Below, piece by piece: positions 24,471 through 33,460 of a stretch of 64,000 bases of DNA. The notes under the pieces are model-generated. The model had not been told where the DNA came from and did not search any database. It saw nothing but the letters and a program-made list of their open reading frames with translations. A program made the translations under genes and the position numbers. Numbering within the stretch: the first letter of the stretch is position 1; each line of letters begins with the position of its first letter. The DNA is from Pseudomonadales bacterium (GTDB lineage: Bacteria; Pseudomonadota; Gammaproteobacteria; Pseudomonadales; Azotimanducaceae), in assembly GCA_041395945.1 (NCBI GenBank), contig JAWKZN010000001.1:310001-374000 (forward strand), in the 5' to 3' direction.

Positions 24471-25346
24471 TCAGTCACCGGTGTTCCGGATGGCCGGGTT
24501 GACCGGCCTGATCAGGCATTCCTGGGCCGCCGTGACCACCAGTTCACCCTGACGATTGAAAAAGTGGCCTCTCACGAAACCCCGGGCGCCTCCGGCGTTC
24601 GGGGACTCCTTTGCGAAAAGCAGCCACTCATCGGCCCGGAATGGCCTGTGGAACCACAGCGAATGATCGAGGCTTGCGCCCCGTATGTTGCCGCGCAGGC
24701 CGTTACGTCCGTGGGGCAGCATGGAAGTGCTCATGAAATCGAGATCCGACATGTAGGCGAGCAGCGCCAGATGGACCTCGGGATCGTCCGGGAGGGCATC
24801 CCGGGCCTTCAGCCAGGTGTGCTTGTAGGGCGGGTGCGCGCTGTTGTCGGTCATCGGAATTCGCTCGATCTGCCGTGAGTCGATGGCTTCGAAACGGAAA
24901 GCAAAGCGTTTCAGTTCAGGCTGATCGATCGCATGGGCCTTGAATGTTTCCCTGTCGCCCCGCAGTGCTTCCGGAGGCGGGACATCGGGCATCGGCAGGG
25001 CGTGGGACGGGCCCGGTTCGAGCTTGTGCCAGGACAGGGCCATATCGAAGATCGCCCGGCCGTGCTGAATGGCGACCACACGCCGGGTGGTGAAGCTGCG
25101 CCCGTCCCGTATGCGGTCCACCTCATAGAGAATGGGCACTTTCCAGTCGCCTGGGCGGAGAAAATAAGCATGCAGGGAGTGCAGCGAGTGGGATTCGTCC
25201 ACCGTGCGGTAAGCGGCAGCAAGCGCCTGGGCGAGCACCTGCCCGCCGAATACGTGCTCGGTCTGGTGATTCTGGCCCCGGTACAGGTTGGTTTCGATGG
25301 GTTCCACGTCGATCAGTTCGACGATTTCCTTGAGTACTTTATTCAC
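24471..25346 (-). CDS. tesB: Acyl-CoA thioesterase II
   Basis: Double-hotdog thioesterase of 291 residues hydrolysing medium- and long-chain acyl-CoA. It has the N-terminal YRGQNHQTEHVFGGQVLAQAL, the central DFMSTSMLPHG with the family aspartate region, GASLDHSLWFHRPF, and the late AAQECLIRP with the conserved Gln. Length matches E. coli TesB. It diverges from the small cupin gene. Its role is probably to recycle CoA from dead-end acyl-CoA pools. Confidence 0.92.
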   Translation of the reverse strand: MNKVLKEIVELIDVEPIETNLYRGQNHQTEHVFGGQVLAQALAAAYRTVDESHSLHSLHAYFLRPGDWKVPILYEVDRIRDGRSFTTRRVVAIQHGRAIFDMALSWHKLEPGPSHALPMPDVPPPEALRGDRETFKAHAIDQPELKRFAFRFEAIDSRQIERIPMTDNSAHPPYKHTWLKARDALPDDPEVHLALLAYMSDLDFMSTSMLPHGRNGLRGNIRGASLDHSLWFHRPFRADEWLLFAKESPNAGGARGFVRGHFFNRQGELVVTAAQECLIRPVNPAIRNTGD

Positions 25347-25411
25347 TTGCCCGGTTCACTTTTTGCAATCCATGCCGGCTAAAGGCGGCAAAGCTGGTAT
25401 CTTAACCCACC

Positions 25412-25780
25412 ATGAAAGCAGTACGTGTCTACACAGGGCCCGACGGTCGCTCCCATTTCGAAGATTTTGAAATCGATCTTCAGGCCCAGGGTGCGTTCGG
25501 ACGCATATCCGCCAGATGGCCGGCGAACGGTGTGCTGTTCCGGGAAGTGGACGGCGACTATGCCCTGGATTTTCATACGGCACCGAGGCGCCAGTTCGTG
25601 ATCAACCTGACCGGCGCTGTGGACATCGAAACAGGCGATGGCAGCGTCCGCCGCATTGGCCCCGGCGGCATCCTGCTCGCAGAAGACACCACCGGCCAGG
25701 GGCACATCAGCCGTGCGGTGGCCGGAGAGCCGCGGACCTGTCTCTTTATTCCGCTGGACGACGATCCTCAACAGGCCTGA
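25412..25780 (+). CDS. Small cupin-domain protein
   Basis: Single-domain cupin of 122 residues: strands with ALDFHTAPRRQFVINLTGAVDIETGDG and GPGGILLAEDTTGQGH, the two cupin motifs in reduced form. Only a few metal-binding residues are kept, so it may be non-catalytic. The function is not known; related small cupins are called uncharacterised. It starts 65 nt from tesB (divergent) and is followed 52 nt later by gloB. Confidence 0.75.
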   Translation: MKAVRVYTGPDGRSHFEDFEIDLQAQGAFGRISARWPANGVLFREVDGDYALDFHTAPRRQFVINLTGAVDIETGDGSVRRIGPGGILLAEDTTGQGHISRAVAGEPRTCLFIPLDDDPQQA

Positions 25781-25832
25781 AGGTGGTTGTGTCCACTGCC
25801 AGAGCGCCATTCGGCTCACTCAGGAGCAACGC

Positions 25833-26600
25833 ATGAGTCTTGAAATACATATGTTTCCCTGTCTGACGGACAACTACGGTTTTCTCCTGCACGATGCGGC
25901 AGCCGGGGTCACTGCTGTGATTGACACGCCGGATGTGAAGGCCATCAATGCAGCCCTTAAGGACAAGGGCTGGACACTCACCGATATCTTCAACACGCAT
26001 CACCACGCGGATCACGCGGGTGGCAACGAAGCACTGAAGGCCCAGTGGAAGTGCACCATCACGGGTGCTGCAAACGATGCAGCAAGGATACCGGGCATCG
26101 ACAGGCAGGTAGTGGACGGTGAGCGGTTTGCATTCGGTACCACCGAGGCGAAGGTACTGGCTGTGCCGGGGCACACCACCGGACACATCGCCTATTACTT
26201 CGAATCCGACAAGGTGGCTTTTGTGGGCGACACCATCTTCGCACTGGGTTGTGGCCGCCTGTTCGAAGGCTCACCCGGGCAGATGTGGGACAGCCTGCAG
26301 AAGCTGATGCGCCTGCCGGACGACACCACCCTGTACTGCGCCCACGAGTACACTCAGTCGAACGCGAAATTTGCCCTGTCAGTGGAGCCGGACAATGCGC
26401 TCCTGGTGGCTCGCTCAAAGAAGATTGACGAAATGCGGGCACGGGGTTTGCCTACGGTCCCCATGACCCTGGCGGAGGAAAAAGCCACGAACCCCTTTCT
26501 GCGTCCCGACAGCGCCGGCCTGCAGAAGAGCCTGGGTCTGGTGGGCGCGCCACTGGTCGAGGTCTTCGCGGAAACCCGTCGTCGCAAGGATCATTTCTAG
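25833..26600 (+). CDS. gloB: Hydroxyacylglutathione hydrolase (glyoxalase II)
   Basis: Metallo-beta-lactamase-fold enzyme of 255 residues that hydrolyses S-lactoylglutathione to lactate and glutathione. The metal motif NTHHHADHAGGN (His56, His58, Asp60, His61) and downstream PGHTTGH, VGDTIFALGCGR and YCAHEYTQSN are all present, giving the full binuclear site. The start at 25833 has CAGGAG upstream and matches the family N-terminus; the frame is open to 25638, but that part overlaps the cupin gene. Confidence 0.95.
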   Translation: MSLEIHMFPCLTDNYGFLLHDAAAGVTAVIDTPDVKAINAALKDKGWTLTDIFNTHHHADHAGGNEALKAQWKCTITGAANDAARIPGIDRQVVDGERFAFGTTEAKVLAVPGHTTGHIAYYFESDKVAFVGDTIFALGCGRLFEGSPGQMWDSLQKLMRLPDDTTLYCAHEYTQSNAKFALSVEPDNALLVARSKKIDEMRARGLPTVPMTLAEEKATNPFLRPDSAGLQKSLGLVGAPLVEVFAETRRRKDHF

Positions 26601-26602
26601 CG

Positions 26603-26634
26603 CACAATATTCAGTGCACGCTGCCCATATTGTG
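26603..26634. repeat. Interrupted palindrome upstream of rarD
   Basis: CACAATAT (26603-26610) and its exact complement (26627-26634) flank 16 nt in the 39-bp gap between gloB and the rarD-like start. It could be an operator or a weak terminator of gloB; no T-tract follows. Confidence 0.35.
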
Positions 26635-26639
26635 TAGTC

Positions 26640-27644
26640 ATGTCCGATAACCGTGCCGGTGGGCAGTTCGCAGGATCCGGTGCGCCTTATGCCCTGGCCG
26701 CTTACGGCATCTGGGGAATAGCACCGGTTTACTTCAAGCTGGTCGGGTTCGCCACACCCTTCGAGATCATCGCCCATCGCATCGTCTGGTCGGTGCTGAT
26801 CCTCCTCGGTGTGGTCCTGGTGCGCCGGCAGTTCTACGCTCTGCGCCATCTGCCCTGGTCGAGGATCGGCTGGCTGGGGGTAAGCGGCGCTCTGATATCC
26901 ATCAACTGGTGTGTGTTCGTCTGGGCACTGCTCAATGAACGGATGCTGGAGACGAGCCTGGGCTATTACATCAACCCGCTGGTTAATGTGCTGCTGGGTA
27001 TGCTGTTTCTGGGTGAGCGGTTGCGGATCTGGCAGACGGTCGCAGTATTGCTGGCCGGCGCCGGGGTGCTGAATGAAGTGGTGAGCCTGGGCAGTCTGCC
27101 CTGGGTGGGCCTGACACTTGCCGGCACTTTCGGACTCTACGGACTGGTGCGGAAAAAGCTGGCGGTGGATTCGATCATCGGCCTCGGCGTGGAGACCAGC
27201 CTGCTGCTGCCACTGGCGCTGGGCTATCTGGTTCTCCAGGCGTTCACCGGCGAAGGTACGCTGTTCAGAGCCATGCCGGCGGAAATCGGACTTCTGGGCC
27301 TTGGCGGACTGATTACGGTCATTCCGCTCGCTTGTTTTGCCGCTGCTGCGATGCGGATGCCCCTGGTGGTGCTCGGCTTTTTCCAGTATCTCGCACCGAC
27401 ACTGACCCTGCTGCTGGCGGTATTTGTCTATCATGAGCCCTTCCGCCCCAGTCAGGCGGTCACCTTTGCTTGCATCTGGCTGGCGCTGCTGCTCTTCTCG
27501 GGTGAGGGCCTGTATCGTCAGTTCAGGCTCCGAAGGCGAACACAGGCGATTGCCGGAAGTGTTTGCTTGAAGGGAGAAGAGTCAGACGAGGTGGACGCGA
27601 AGCAGATGAGGGGGAAAGCAATGATTGAGAGGGAAATGCGATGA
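26640..27644 (+). CDS. rarD: RarD-type EamA transporter
   Basis: Inner-membrane protein of 334 residues with about ten helices. The opening GAPYALAAYGIWGIAPVYFKL, AHRIVWSVLILLGVVL and the LGYYINPLVNVLLGMLF segment are typical of the RarD subfamily (chloramphenicol-sensitivity protein). Its substrate is unknown. The C-terminal 40 residues after the last helix are charged. Its stop overlaps the GST start by 4 nt. Confidence 0.88.
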   Translation: MSDNRAGGQFAGSGAPYALAAYGIWGIAPVYFKLVGFATPFEIIAHRIVWSVLILLGVVLVRRQFYALRHLPWSRIGWLGVSGALISINWCVFVWALLNERMLETSLGYYINPLVNVLLGMLFLGERLRIWQTVAVLLAGAGVLNEVVSLGSLPWVGLTLAGTFGLYGLVRKKLAVDSIIGLGVETSLLLPLALGYLVLQAFTGEGTLFRAMPAEIGLLGLGGLITVIPLACFAAAAMRMPLVVLGFFQYLAPTLTLLLAVFVYHEPFRPSQAVTFACIWLALLLFSGEGLYRQFRLRRRTQAIAGSVCLKGEESDEVDAKQMRGKAMIEREMR

Positions 27645-28312
27645 TTGTGCTCTACACCATGGAGCGGGAGTACCCCTACGGTACGCTGCGCTCGACCAAT
27701 GGCAGTAAAACCAAAGTCGTGCTCGAAGAGAAGGGTCTCGATTATCGGATTGAGCTGGTGCGACCGGGCGATGTCTGGAAAAAAGTACCCAGCGTGCTCG
27801 CCAGACACCCCCTGGGCAAGGTGCCCTGGATCGAAGACGACAGGCACACGATCTACGACTCCACAGTGATCAACGAGTACCTCAACGACGCCTATCCGCA
27901 ACCGCCCCTGCTGCCGGCTGAACCGCTCCTGCGCGCACGGGCAAGAGCACTCGAGAACTACGGTGACGAGGGTGTGCTGTCCCGATTTCTGCCGATGATC
28001 TGGATGCCGTGGTGGTCACCACAGGATCAGCGGGACGCCGAGGCCATGGAGCGCGGCAGGGCCGGATTGCGTGAGCAGATCTTCCCCTTTCTGGAAATGG
28101 AATTGAGTCAGCAGGGATACCTGGCGGGAGATTTCAGTCTCGCCGATGTGCCCTTCATGGCGCTCGCCATGGTCCTGCAGGTGGACGGCATGGAACTGGG
28201 AGAATTCCCCCGCTGCGGAGCGTATCTGGAACGTCTGCGCGGACGGTCGAGCTATCGCGCAATCGACCCTGCTACGAAGCTGGCGGATTCCTCGGGAAGC
28301 GTCCGCCGTTAG
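27641..28312 (+). CDS. Glutathione S-transferase
   Basis: GST-fold protein of 223 residues: a thioredoxin-like N-terminal domain with STNGSKTKVVLEEKGLDY, the cis-proline region LGKVPWIEDD and YDSTVINEYLNDAYP (glutathione gamma-Glu binding), then an all-helical C-terminal domain with YLAGDFSLADVPFM. Predicted to conjugate glutathione to an electrophile or to act in stress defence. It is co-translated with rarD by a 4-nt overlap, with a glutathione-dependent gloB upstream. Confidence 0.88.
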   Translation: MIVLYTMEREYPYGTLRSTNGSKTKVVLEEKGLDYRIELVRPGDVWKKVPSVLARHPLGKVPWIEDDRHTIYDSTVINEYLNDAYPQPPLLPAEPLLRARARALENYGDEGVLSRFLPMIWMPWWSPQDQRDAEAMERGRAGLREQIFPFLEMELSQQGYLAGDFSLADVPFMALAMVLQVDGMELGEFPRCGAYLERLRGRSSYRAIDPATKLADSSGSVRR

Positions 28313-28369
28313 CGGCGCGTCATGAGCATTCCGGCTGCGCGATCGCAATGCTCGCTGCAGCCTGTTCGC

Positions 28370-28576
28370 TCAGGGACTGCGCAGGGAACCGTGCTCGATG
28401 GCCTGGGCTGCTGCCGGATCATCCGCACAGTCCCAGTCCTTCCCTGTGGCGTCCGGCTGGCAGAACCACATTTCCGGACTGCGGCTGAACTGTCCGCCAA
28501 TGGCCTTTTTTGACGAGCAGCCACCCAGACAGAGAGCGGTCGCCAGTAACAGAATCAGCAGGGTACGAATTTGCAT
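28370..28576 (-). CDS. Small lipoprotein, function unknown
   Basis: Product of 68 residues from the ATG at 28576 (the frame stays open to 28648). A lipoprotein signal ends in LCLGGC (lipidated Cys about residue 19), followed by SSKKAIGGQFSRSPEMWFCQPD. The mature part holds two cysteines (FCQP and DCAD) that may form a disulfide. It probably anchors to the outer membrane. It converges on the GST gene; a short 7-bp hairpin (28324-28353) lies between the stops. Confidence 0.6.
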   Translation of the reverse strand: MQIRTLLILLLATALCLGGCSSKKAIGGQFSRSPEMWFCQPDATGKDWDCADDPAAAQAIEHGSLRSP

Positions 28577-28706
28577 CGGCGCACTCTGCCCATCTCCGCG
28601 CGAATAGTCAAAAACCGGAAACTCCGTCACGGTGGATGGCACTTTCACCGCATTGAATACTCACAGCTGATTGTTCATGATACCGGCGGCTTCGCGAGGG
28701 TGACCC

Positions 28707-29297
28707 ATGGTTGCGACCGTTGCAGACTTTGATCGTGTGCCGCGGATTCTGCGGCTCAATATTTCCGGCCAGCCGATCGACTGGATCAGCTGGCAGGATG
28801 CCGTATGCCTCTACGCACGGGAGATCGTGGTATGGACCCTGGGTGATGCGGTGTTGCGCATTCGCGGCGGGCATTCGCGGATCGACAGCTGCCAGTCCCA
28901 GATGGACATCCATGCCATTGTGGCCTGCGACGGCAAAGTCGTGCATCCCTCCCGGGGTATCCCGCCACTGACCAATGAGGCGCTGTTCCGCCGTGATCTC
29001 AATGTCTGCCTCTACTGCGGTGGAGCCTTTGCTGATGGCGACCTGACCCGGGACCATGTGCTGCCCACTTCCCGGGGTGGGCGGGACAGCTGGGACAATG
29101 TGGTCGCCGCCTGTAAGCGCTGTAATCACTACAAGGGCAATCGCCTGCTCGAAGAGTGCAGCGTGGAACTGCTCGCGCTGCCTTACGTGCCCAATTTCGC
29201 CGAGTATCTGGCGCTGACCAACAGCGGCCGTATTCTGGGTGACCAGATGGAGTTCTTAAGGCGCAGTTTCGGAGCCAACAGCCGCCTGCTTCAGTAA
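28707..29297 (+). CDS. HNH endonuclease family protein
   Basis: Protein of 196 residues with an HNH nuclease domain in its C-terminal half: CLYCGG (zinc CxxC), RDHVLPTSRGGRDSWDNVV (catalytic His region) and CKRCNHYKGNR (second CxxC). The N-terminal half (ISWQDAVCLYAREIVVW) is typical of the stand-alone HNH group found in many proteobacteria, without an intron, phage or restriction partner here. Substrate and role are unknown. It may start from the ATG at 28707, 59 nt after the head of the lipoprotein frame on the other strand. Confidence 0.85.
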   Translation: MVATVADFDRVPRILRLNISGQPIDWISWQDAVCLYAREIVVWTLGDAVLRIRGGHSRIDSCQSQMDIHAIVACDGKVVHPSRGIPPLTNEALFRRDLNVCLYCGGAFADGDLTRDHVLPTSRGGRDSWDNVVAACKRCNHYKGNRLLEECSVELLALPYVPNFAEYLALTNSGRILGDQMEFLRRSFGANSRLLQ

Positions 29298-29341
29298 TCG
29301 TCGCCCCAGGCAGGGGAGGCTCTGATCAGACAGCCGCGTCC

Positions 29342-30778
29342 TTACTGGCGACCGTGCTGCTGCGCGTGCCGCGCCAGTACCAGCGCTACACACCCGGTCA
29401 GTCGTTTTGCGGTGCGGATCTCAAGGAACTCATTGGGACCGTGTGCATTCGATTTCGGACCGAGCACGCCTGTCACCATGAACTGAACACCGGGATAGGA
29501 TTCACCCAGCATTTTCATGAAGGGAATGGTGCCGCCCATCCCCATGCGCATCGCAGGCTTGCCGAACCAGAGCTGCGACGCGTCGTTCTGCGCCTGCTCC
29601 AGCCAGGCGGCAAGTCCCGGCGCACACCAGCCGGTCTGGGGTGTATCGACTTCGAACGTGACCTGAGCGCCGTGGGGCGGATCCCGTTCGAACTCCTGTT
29701 TTACGGCCGCCGCGGCTGTCGCCGCATCCAGGGACGGGGGCAGCCGGAACACCAGCCGCGCGGTAGTTGCCGGACGCAGTGTATTCCCGGCGTTGCCTGG
29801 GGATGGAGCGCCGCCGAGACCGACGGTTGCGAGACTCGGTCGCCAGGCGTTGTTCATCAGCAGTTCCACGGTGTCGTCGCTTTCGGGCCGGGTATCGCCA
29901 GCCCAGGGGTAACGGTGTATGACTTCCGGTCCCAGTACCTGAGCGACCCGCTCAAGTTCAGCACGCACACCGGCGGGAATATCGACCTGCAGTGCTGCAT
30001 GCAGTGCGCCGGTGGTGCTGTCTTCGATACGGTCCAGCAGATTTCTCAGAATCCGGAAGCTCGACGGCACAATGCCTCCGGCGGCTCCGGAGTGCTGACC
30101 TTCCTCAAGAACCCGCACCGTCAGATTACCCGGTAACATGCCGCGCAACGAGGTCGTGGTCCAGAGCTGTTCGTAGTTACCGCACTCGGCATCGAGACAG
30201 ATCACCAGATCCGGATGGCCGATCTCTTCAGTCAGTGCGCTCACATAGTGCGGCAGATCGAAGCTGCCACTTTCTTCGCAGCCTTCGATCAGCACCACGC
30301 AGCGTGCGTAGGGGATGTCCTGCTCTGCCAGGGCAGCAATGGCGGTGAGGGATGCAAACAGCGCATAGCCGTCGTCAGCGCCGCCGCGACCGTAGAGTCG
30401 TCCGTCGCGCAGCACCGGTTCCCAGGGGGTGAGACCGGCTTCCCAGCCATCGAACTCGGGCTGTTTGTCATAATGGCCGTAAAGCAGTACACAGGTATCG
30501 CTCTCCACAGTCCCCGGAATCTCGCACAGGAGCAGCGGGGTGCGCCCCGGCAGTTCCACGATGCGCGTGGTCATGCCCGGAATCGACAGGCTCTTCGTCC
30601 AGCCGTCCAGCAGCCGGATGGCCCTGTGCATATGACCGCTGGCGGACCAGTCCGGATCGAACATGGGTGATTTGTTGGGGATCCGGATGTAGTCACACAG
30701 GGTGGGAAGTATGGAAGTCTCCCAGCTGTTTTCAGTGAAAGCTGCGATGGCGCTCTGATCAAAAACGGGAATGCTCAT
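29342..30778 (-). CDS. M20 family metallopeptidase
   Basis: Zinc-dependent peptidase of 478 residues of the M20 carnosinase/CNDP type. The metal-binding acids and histidines are visible: LYGHYDKQPEF, GGADDGYALF, EGCEESGSFD, VICLDAECGNYE and the late NAHGPNE. A dimerisation domain lies between (about residues 190-350). It probably cleaves dipeptides or amidated substrates in the cytosol. It is the last gene of the run cysS, flavoprotein, M20, starting about 1 nt after the flavoprotein stop. Confidence 0.9.
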   Translation of the reverse strand: MSIPVFDQSAIAAFTENSWETSILPTLCDYIRIPNKSPMFDPDWSASGHMHRAIRLLDGWTKSLSIPGMTTRIVELPGRTPLLLCEIPGTVESDTCVLLYGHYDKQPEFDGWEAGLTPWEPVLRDGRLYGRGGADDGYALFASLTAIAALAEQDIPYARCVVLIEGCEESGSFDLPHYVSALTEEIGHPDLVICLDAECGNYEQLWTTTSLRGMLPGNLTVRVLEEGQHSGAAGGIVPSSFRILRNLLDRIEDSTTGALHAALQVDIPAGVRAELERVAQVLGPEVIHRYPWAGDTRPESDDTVELLMNNAWRPSLATVGLGGAPSPGNAGNTLRPATTARLVFRLPPSLDAATAAAAVKQEFERDPPHGAQVTFEVDTPQTGWCAPGLAAWLEQAQNDASQLWFGKPAMRMGMGGTIPFMKMLGESYPGVQFMVTGVLGPKSNAHGPNEFLEIRTAKRLTGCVALVLARHAQQHGRQ

Positions 30779-30779
30779 G

Positions 30780-31985
30780 TCAGACGAATCCTTTTATGCA
30801 GTCATATCCGAACAGCCAGTCGTCATTCGACATGGCGATCTCAGGCAGAAAACGGCTGGTCATGCTCCAGCGGAAGTTGCGCAACCATACCTCCCGCGGC
30901 TGAGAGAGGGTCTGCTGCCGCGCCTGTTCCAGGGCATGGTTGCGAATTCTGAGCACCCGGGGGCGCCGGAAGCGCTGGTAGTCGGGGAAACCGCGCGCCG
31001 GCGTGGACTCCCAGCGTTCCAGCATGGTGGCGAGCACCCAGGCATCCTCGATTCCGGCAGCGATGGCCTGTGTCGCATGGGCGGGCAGGGGATGACAGGC
31101 ATCACCCAGCAGTACGCGTCTGTGATTGAACCACTGTGACAGCGGTTCCGAGTTGCATCCCGTCATCGGACTGACCTCGAGGAGGCCGTCGGCCAGTTTC
31201 CGCAGTTGCGGATGCAGCCCGGCGAGTCGATCCTGCAGGAAGGCTTTGCCATTGCTGTTTTCTGAAGCGCCGGAAAATACCGCCAGCAGCTGACAACCGG
31301 ATTCCCGCGGATACTCGATCACGCCCATACCGGAAGCACACCAGATCTGCACCGCCTGCGGATTCCCGGGATGGCTGCTGTTGGCCCGTAACACGGTAAA
31401 CGCTGCGCCTGGAGTGCTCGACGGCGGTGCTTCCCCGGCTGCAGAGGCATTGCGGCTGTCCGGAAAGTCCGTCTGAATCGAAGACGGCAGGCGCACCGCC
31501 TGGGCGATGATGTCGTGTTCCTGAACAGTGCCATCAGCGAAGCGCAGCGTGCCGGTTTTATCGTCGATGGTGGTGATGGGTGTGCCGGCAGGCCTGATGA
31601 TCACTCCTTCTGCTTCGCAGGCGTTGCGCAGCAGCCGGATCAGCTGGCCGCGGGATGTGAGATGGCAGGTGGCGCCATAGCGGGCGGCGGAGAAAGGACC
31701 GAGAGGTCGTTGACTCAGCAGCAGCGCGCCGCGGGCGGTGCGGGTGAGGCTGTACATGGGCTCGAGCAGTTCGGACGCAAGCCGTTCACGCAGCCCCAGA
31801 GAATGCAGAACCCGGGTGGCATTGGCGGTGAGTTCGACCACAGGATCGATTTGGGCAGGCTCCGGGATCGTTTCGTAGAGATGGCAGGACAGTCCATGCA
31901 GCCGGCAGGCGAGGGCAAGGGTCAGGGCGGCCGGGTCTGTGCCGATGATGCCGACACTGATAGCGGGATTCGGAACTTCGCTCAT
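30780..31985 (-). CDS. FAD-dependent monooxygenase-like protein with degenerate FAD motifs
   Basis: Protein of 401 residues resembling the UbiH/salicylate-hydroxylase flavoprotein group: TSRGQLIRLLRNACE (binding of FAD via the R loop) and VLLGDACHPLPAHATQAIAAGIEDAW (GD motif) are clear. The dinucleotide site reads VGIIGTDPAALTLAL, where the usual GxGxxG is GTDPAA, and the DG motif (GADGxxS) is replaced by AQAVRLPSS. It may bind FAD in a modified way or be a degenerating or non-oxidative homologue. It overlaps cysS by 4 nt and the M20 gene follows at once. Confidence 0.7.
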   Translation of the reverse strand: MSEVPNPAISVGIIGTDPAALTLALACRLHGLSCHLYETIPEPAQIDPVVELTANATRVLHSLGLRERLASELLEPMYSLTRTARGALLLSQRPLGPFSAARYGATCHLTSRGQLIRLLRNACEAEGVIIRPAGTPITTIDDKTGTLRFADGTVQEHDIIAQAVRLPSSIQTDFPDSRNASAAGEAPPSSTPGAAFTVLRANSSHPGNPQAVQIWCASGMGVIEYPRESGCQLLAVFSGASENSNGKAFLQDRLAGLHPQLRKLADGLLEVSPMTGCNSEPLSQWFNHRRVLLGDACHPLPAHATQAIAAGIEDAWVLATMLERWESTPARGFPDYQRFRRPRVLRIRNHALEQARQQTLSQPREVWLRNFRWSMTSRFLPEIAMSNDDWLFGYDCIKGFV

Positions 31986-33391
31986 CGCTCGCTTCTGGTG
32001 ATCACCTTCCAGCGGGTGCCGTCGCGACCGTCTTCCAGTTCGATTCCAGCGGCGAGCAACTCATCGCGGATACGATCTGCACCGGCAAAGTCCCGATTGC
32101 GTCGGGCGGTGTTGCGGGCTTCGATCCGGGCTTCGATGGTTGCCGTGTCCAGACTGCTGTCGCGCTGAAAGTACTCGGAAGGTTTCGAATTGAGTATGCC
32201 GAGCAGCCAGCCACCGGCCAGCAGGCGTTCGCCCAGGGCGCGCTGCTGCTGGTTATCGTCTGTGCGGTTCATTGCGCCTGCGATCTCATGGAGAGCGGCG
32301 AATGCCTGGGGTGTATTGAGATCGTCGCAGAGCGTTTCGAGCACCTTCTGCGGAAATTCCTCGATCGGAGCATCGGCAAACCGGCTGGCAACTTCCTCCA
32401 TGCCTGCGTCGCGCAGGGCGCCATAGAGCCGGTCGAGGCTGGCACGGGCCTGATCCAGCAGGTCCATGGACCACGCCAGCGGAGAACGGTACTGGGCACT
32501 GAGCAGCGCATAACGCAGCACTTCACCCGGGTACGTCCGGCGCAGATCGCGGATGGTCACGATGTTGCCCAGCGACTTGGACATCTTCTCCTGGCCCATG
32601 GTGAGCATGCCGTTATGCAGCCAGTAGCGGACGAACTCTCCGTTGCCGGCATTGAGTGCACAACGGCTCTGGGCAGCTTCATTTTCATGATGCGGGAAGG
32701 TGAGGTCGGACCCGCCACCATGTATGTCGATCACCGGACCCAGATGCCGGCTGATCATGGCCGAGCACTCGATGTGCCAGCCAGGTCGTCCGCGTCCCCA
32801 GGGGCTGTCCCATCCCGGTACGTCCGGTGCGGATGGTTTCCACAACACGAAATCTTTCGGGTCTTTCTTATAGGGCGCAACTTCGACCCGGGCGCCGTCG
32901 ATCATGTCTTCCAGGGATCGATGCGACAGACTGCCGTAGGAGGGATCCGAAGGCACGTCGAACAGCACGTGACCGTCCGCTGCGTAGGCATGCCCCTTAT
33001 CGATCAGCAGCTGAATCATCGCCTGTATTTCTGCAATGTGGTGCGTGGCCAGGGGCTCGACCGTGGGTGGCAATACCAGCAGTGCGTCGATGTCTTCCCG
33101 GTAGGCGCGGGTGAAGCGGTCGGCGAGTACATCGATCTGTTCACCGTTGGCCCGGGCAGCAGCGTTGATCTTGTCGTCGATGTCAGTGACATTGCGTGCA
33201 TAGTCGACCCGGGGATAAAGACGCAGGAGCAGCCGGTAGAGCACGTCGAAGACCACCGCTGGCCGTCCATTGCCGATATGCACGAAGCTGTACACGGTGG
33301 GTCCGCACACATACATCGTCACCCGTTCCGGATCCATGGGCTCGAAGCGTTCTTTGCGTCCGGAGCGGGTGTTGTGGAGATGGATGTCCAT
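31982..33391 (-). CDS. cysS: Cysteinyl-tRNA synthetase
   Basis: Class I aminoacyl-tRNA synthetase of 469 residues charging tRNA-Cys. The start carries MYVCGPTVYSFVHIGNGRP, with HIGN in place of HIGH (known in other CysRS proteins) and a zinc-binding cysteine, then HIECSAM and HHENEAAQ (further zinc/cysteine ligands), KMSKSLGN and the C-terminal anticodon-binding domain. It is the first gene of cysS-flavoprotein-M20, 69 nt from the convergent-free hisI region. No tRNA-Cys gene is visible nearby. Confidence 0.96.
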   Translation of the reverse strand: MDIHLHNTRSGRKERFEPMDPERVTMYVCGPTVYSFVHIGNGRPAVVFDVLYRLLLRLYPRVDYARNVTDIDDKINAAARANGEQIDVLADRFTRAYREDIDALLVLPPTVEPLATHHIAEIQAMIQLLIDKGHAYAADGHVLFDVPSDPSYGSLSHRSLEDMIDGARVEVAPYKKDPKDFVLWKPSAPDVPGWDSPWGRGRPGWHIECSAMISRHLGPVIDIHGGGSDLTFPHHENEAAQSRCALNAGNGEFVRYWLHNGMLTMGQEKMSKSLGNIVTIRDLRRTYPGEVLRYALLSAQYRSPLAWSMDLLDQARASLDRLYGALRDAGMEEVASRFADAPIEEFPQKVLETLCDDLNTPQAFAALHEIAGAMNRTDDNQQQRALGERLLAGGWLLGILNSKPSEYFQRDSSLDTATIEARIEARNTARRNRDFAGADRIRDELLAAGIELEDGRDGTRWKVITRSER

Positions 33392-33460
33392 GAGACTGTT
33401 CGCTGCTGGCTGGGAATGACGGAGTGCGCATACCTGCGCGGGAGGCGGCGTGAGTATAAG

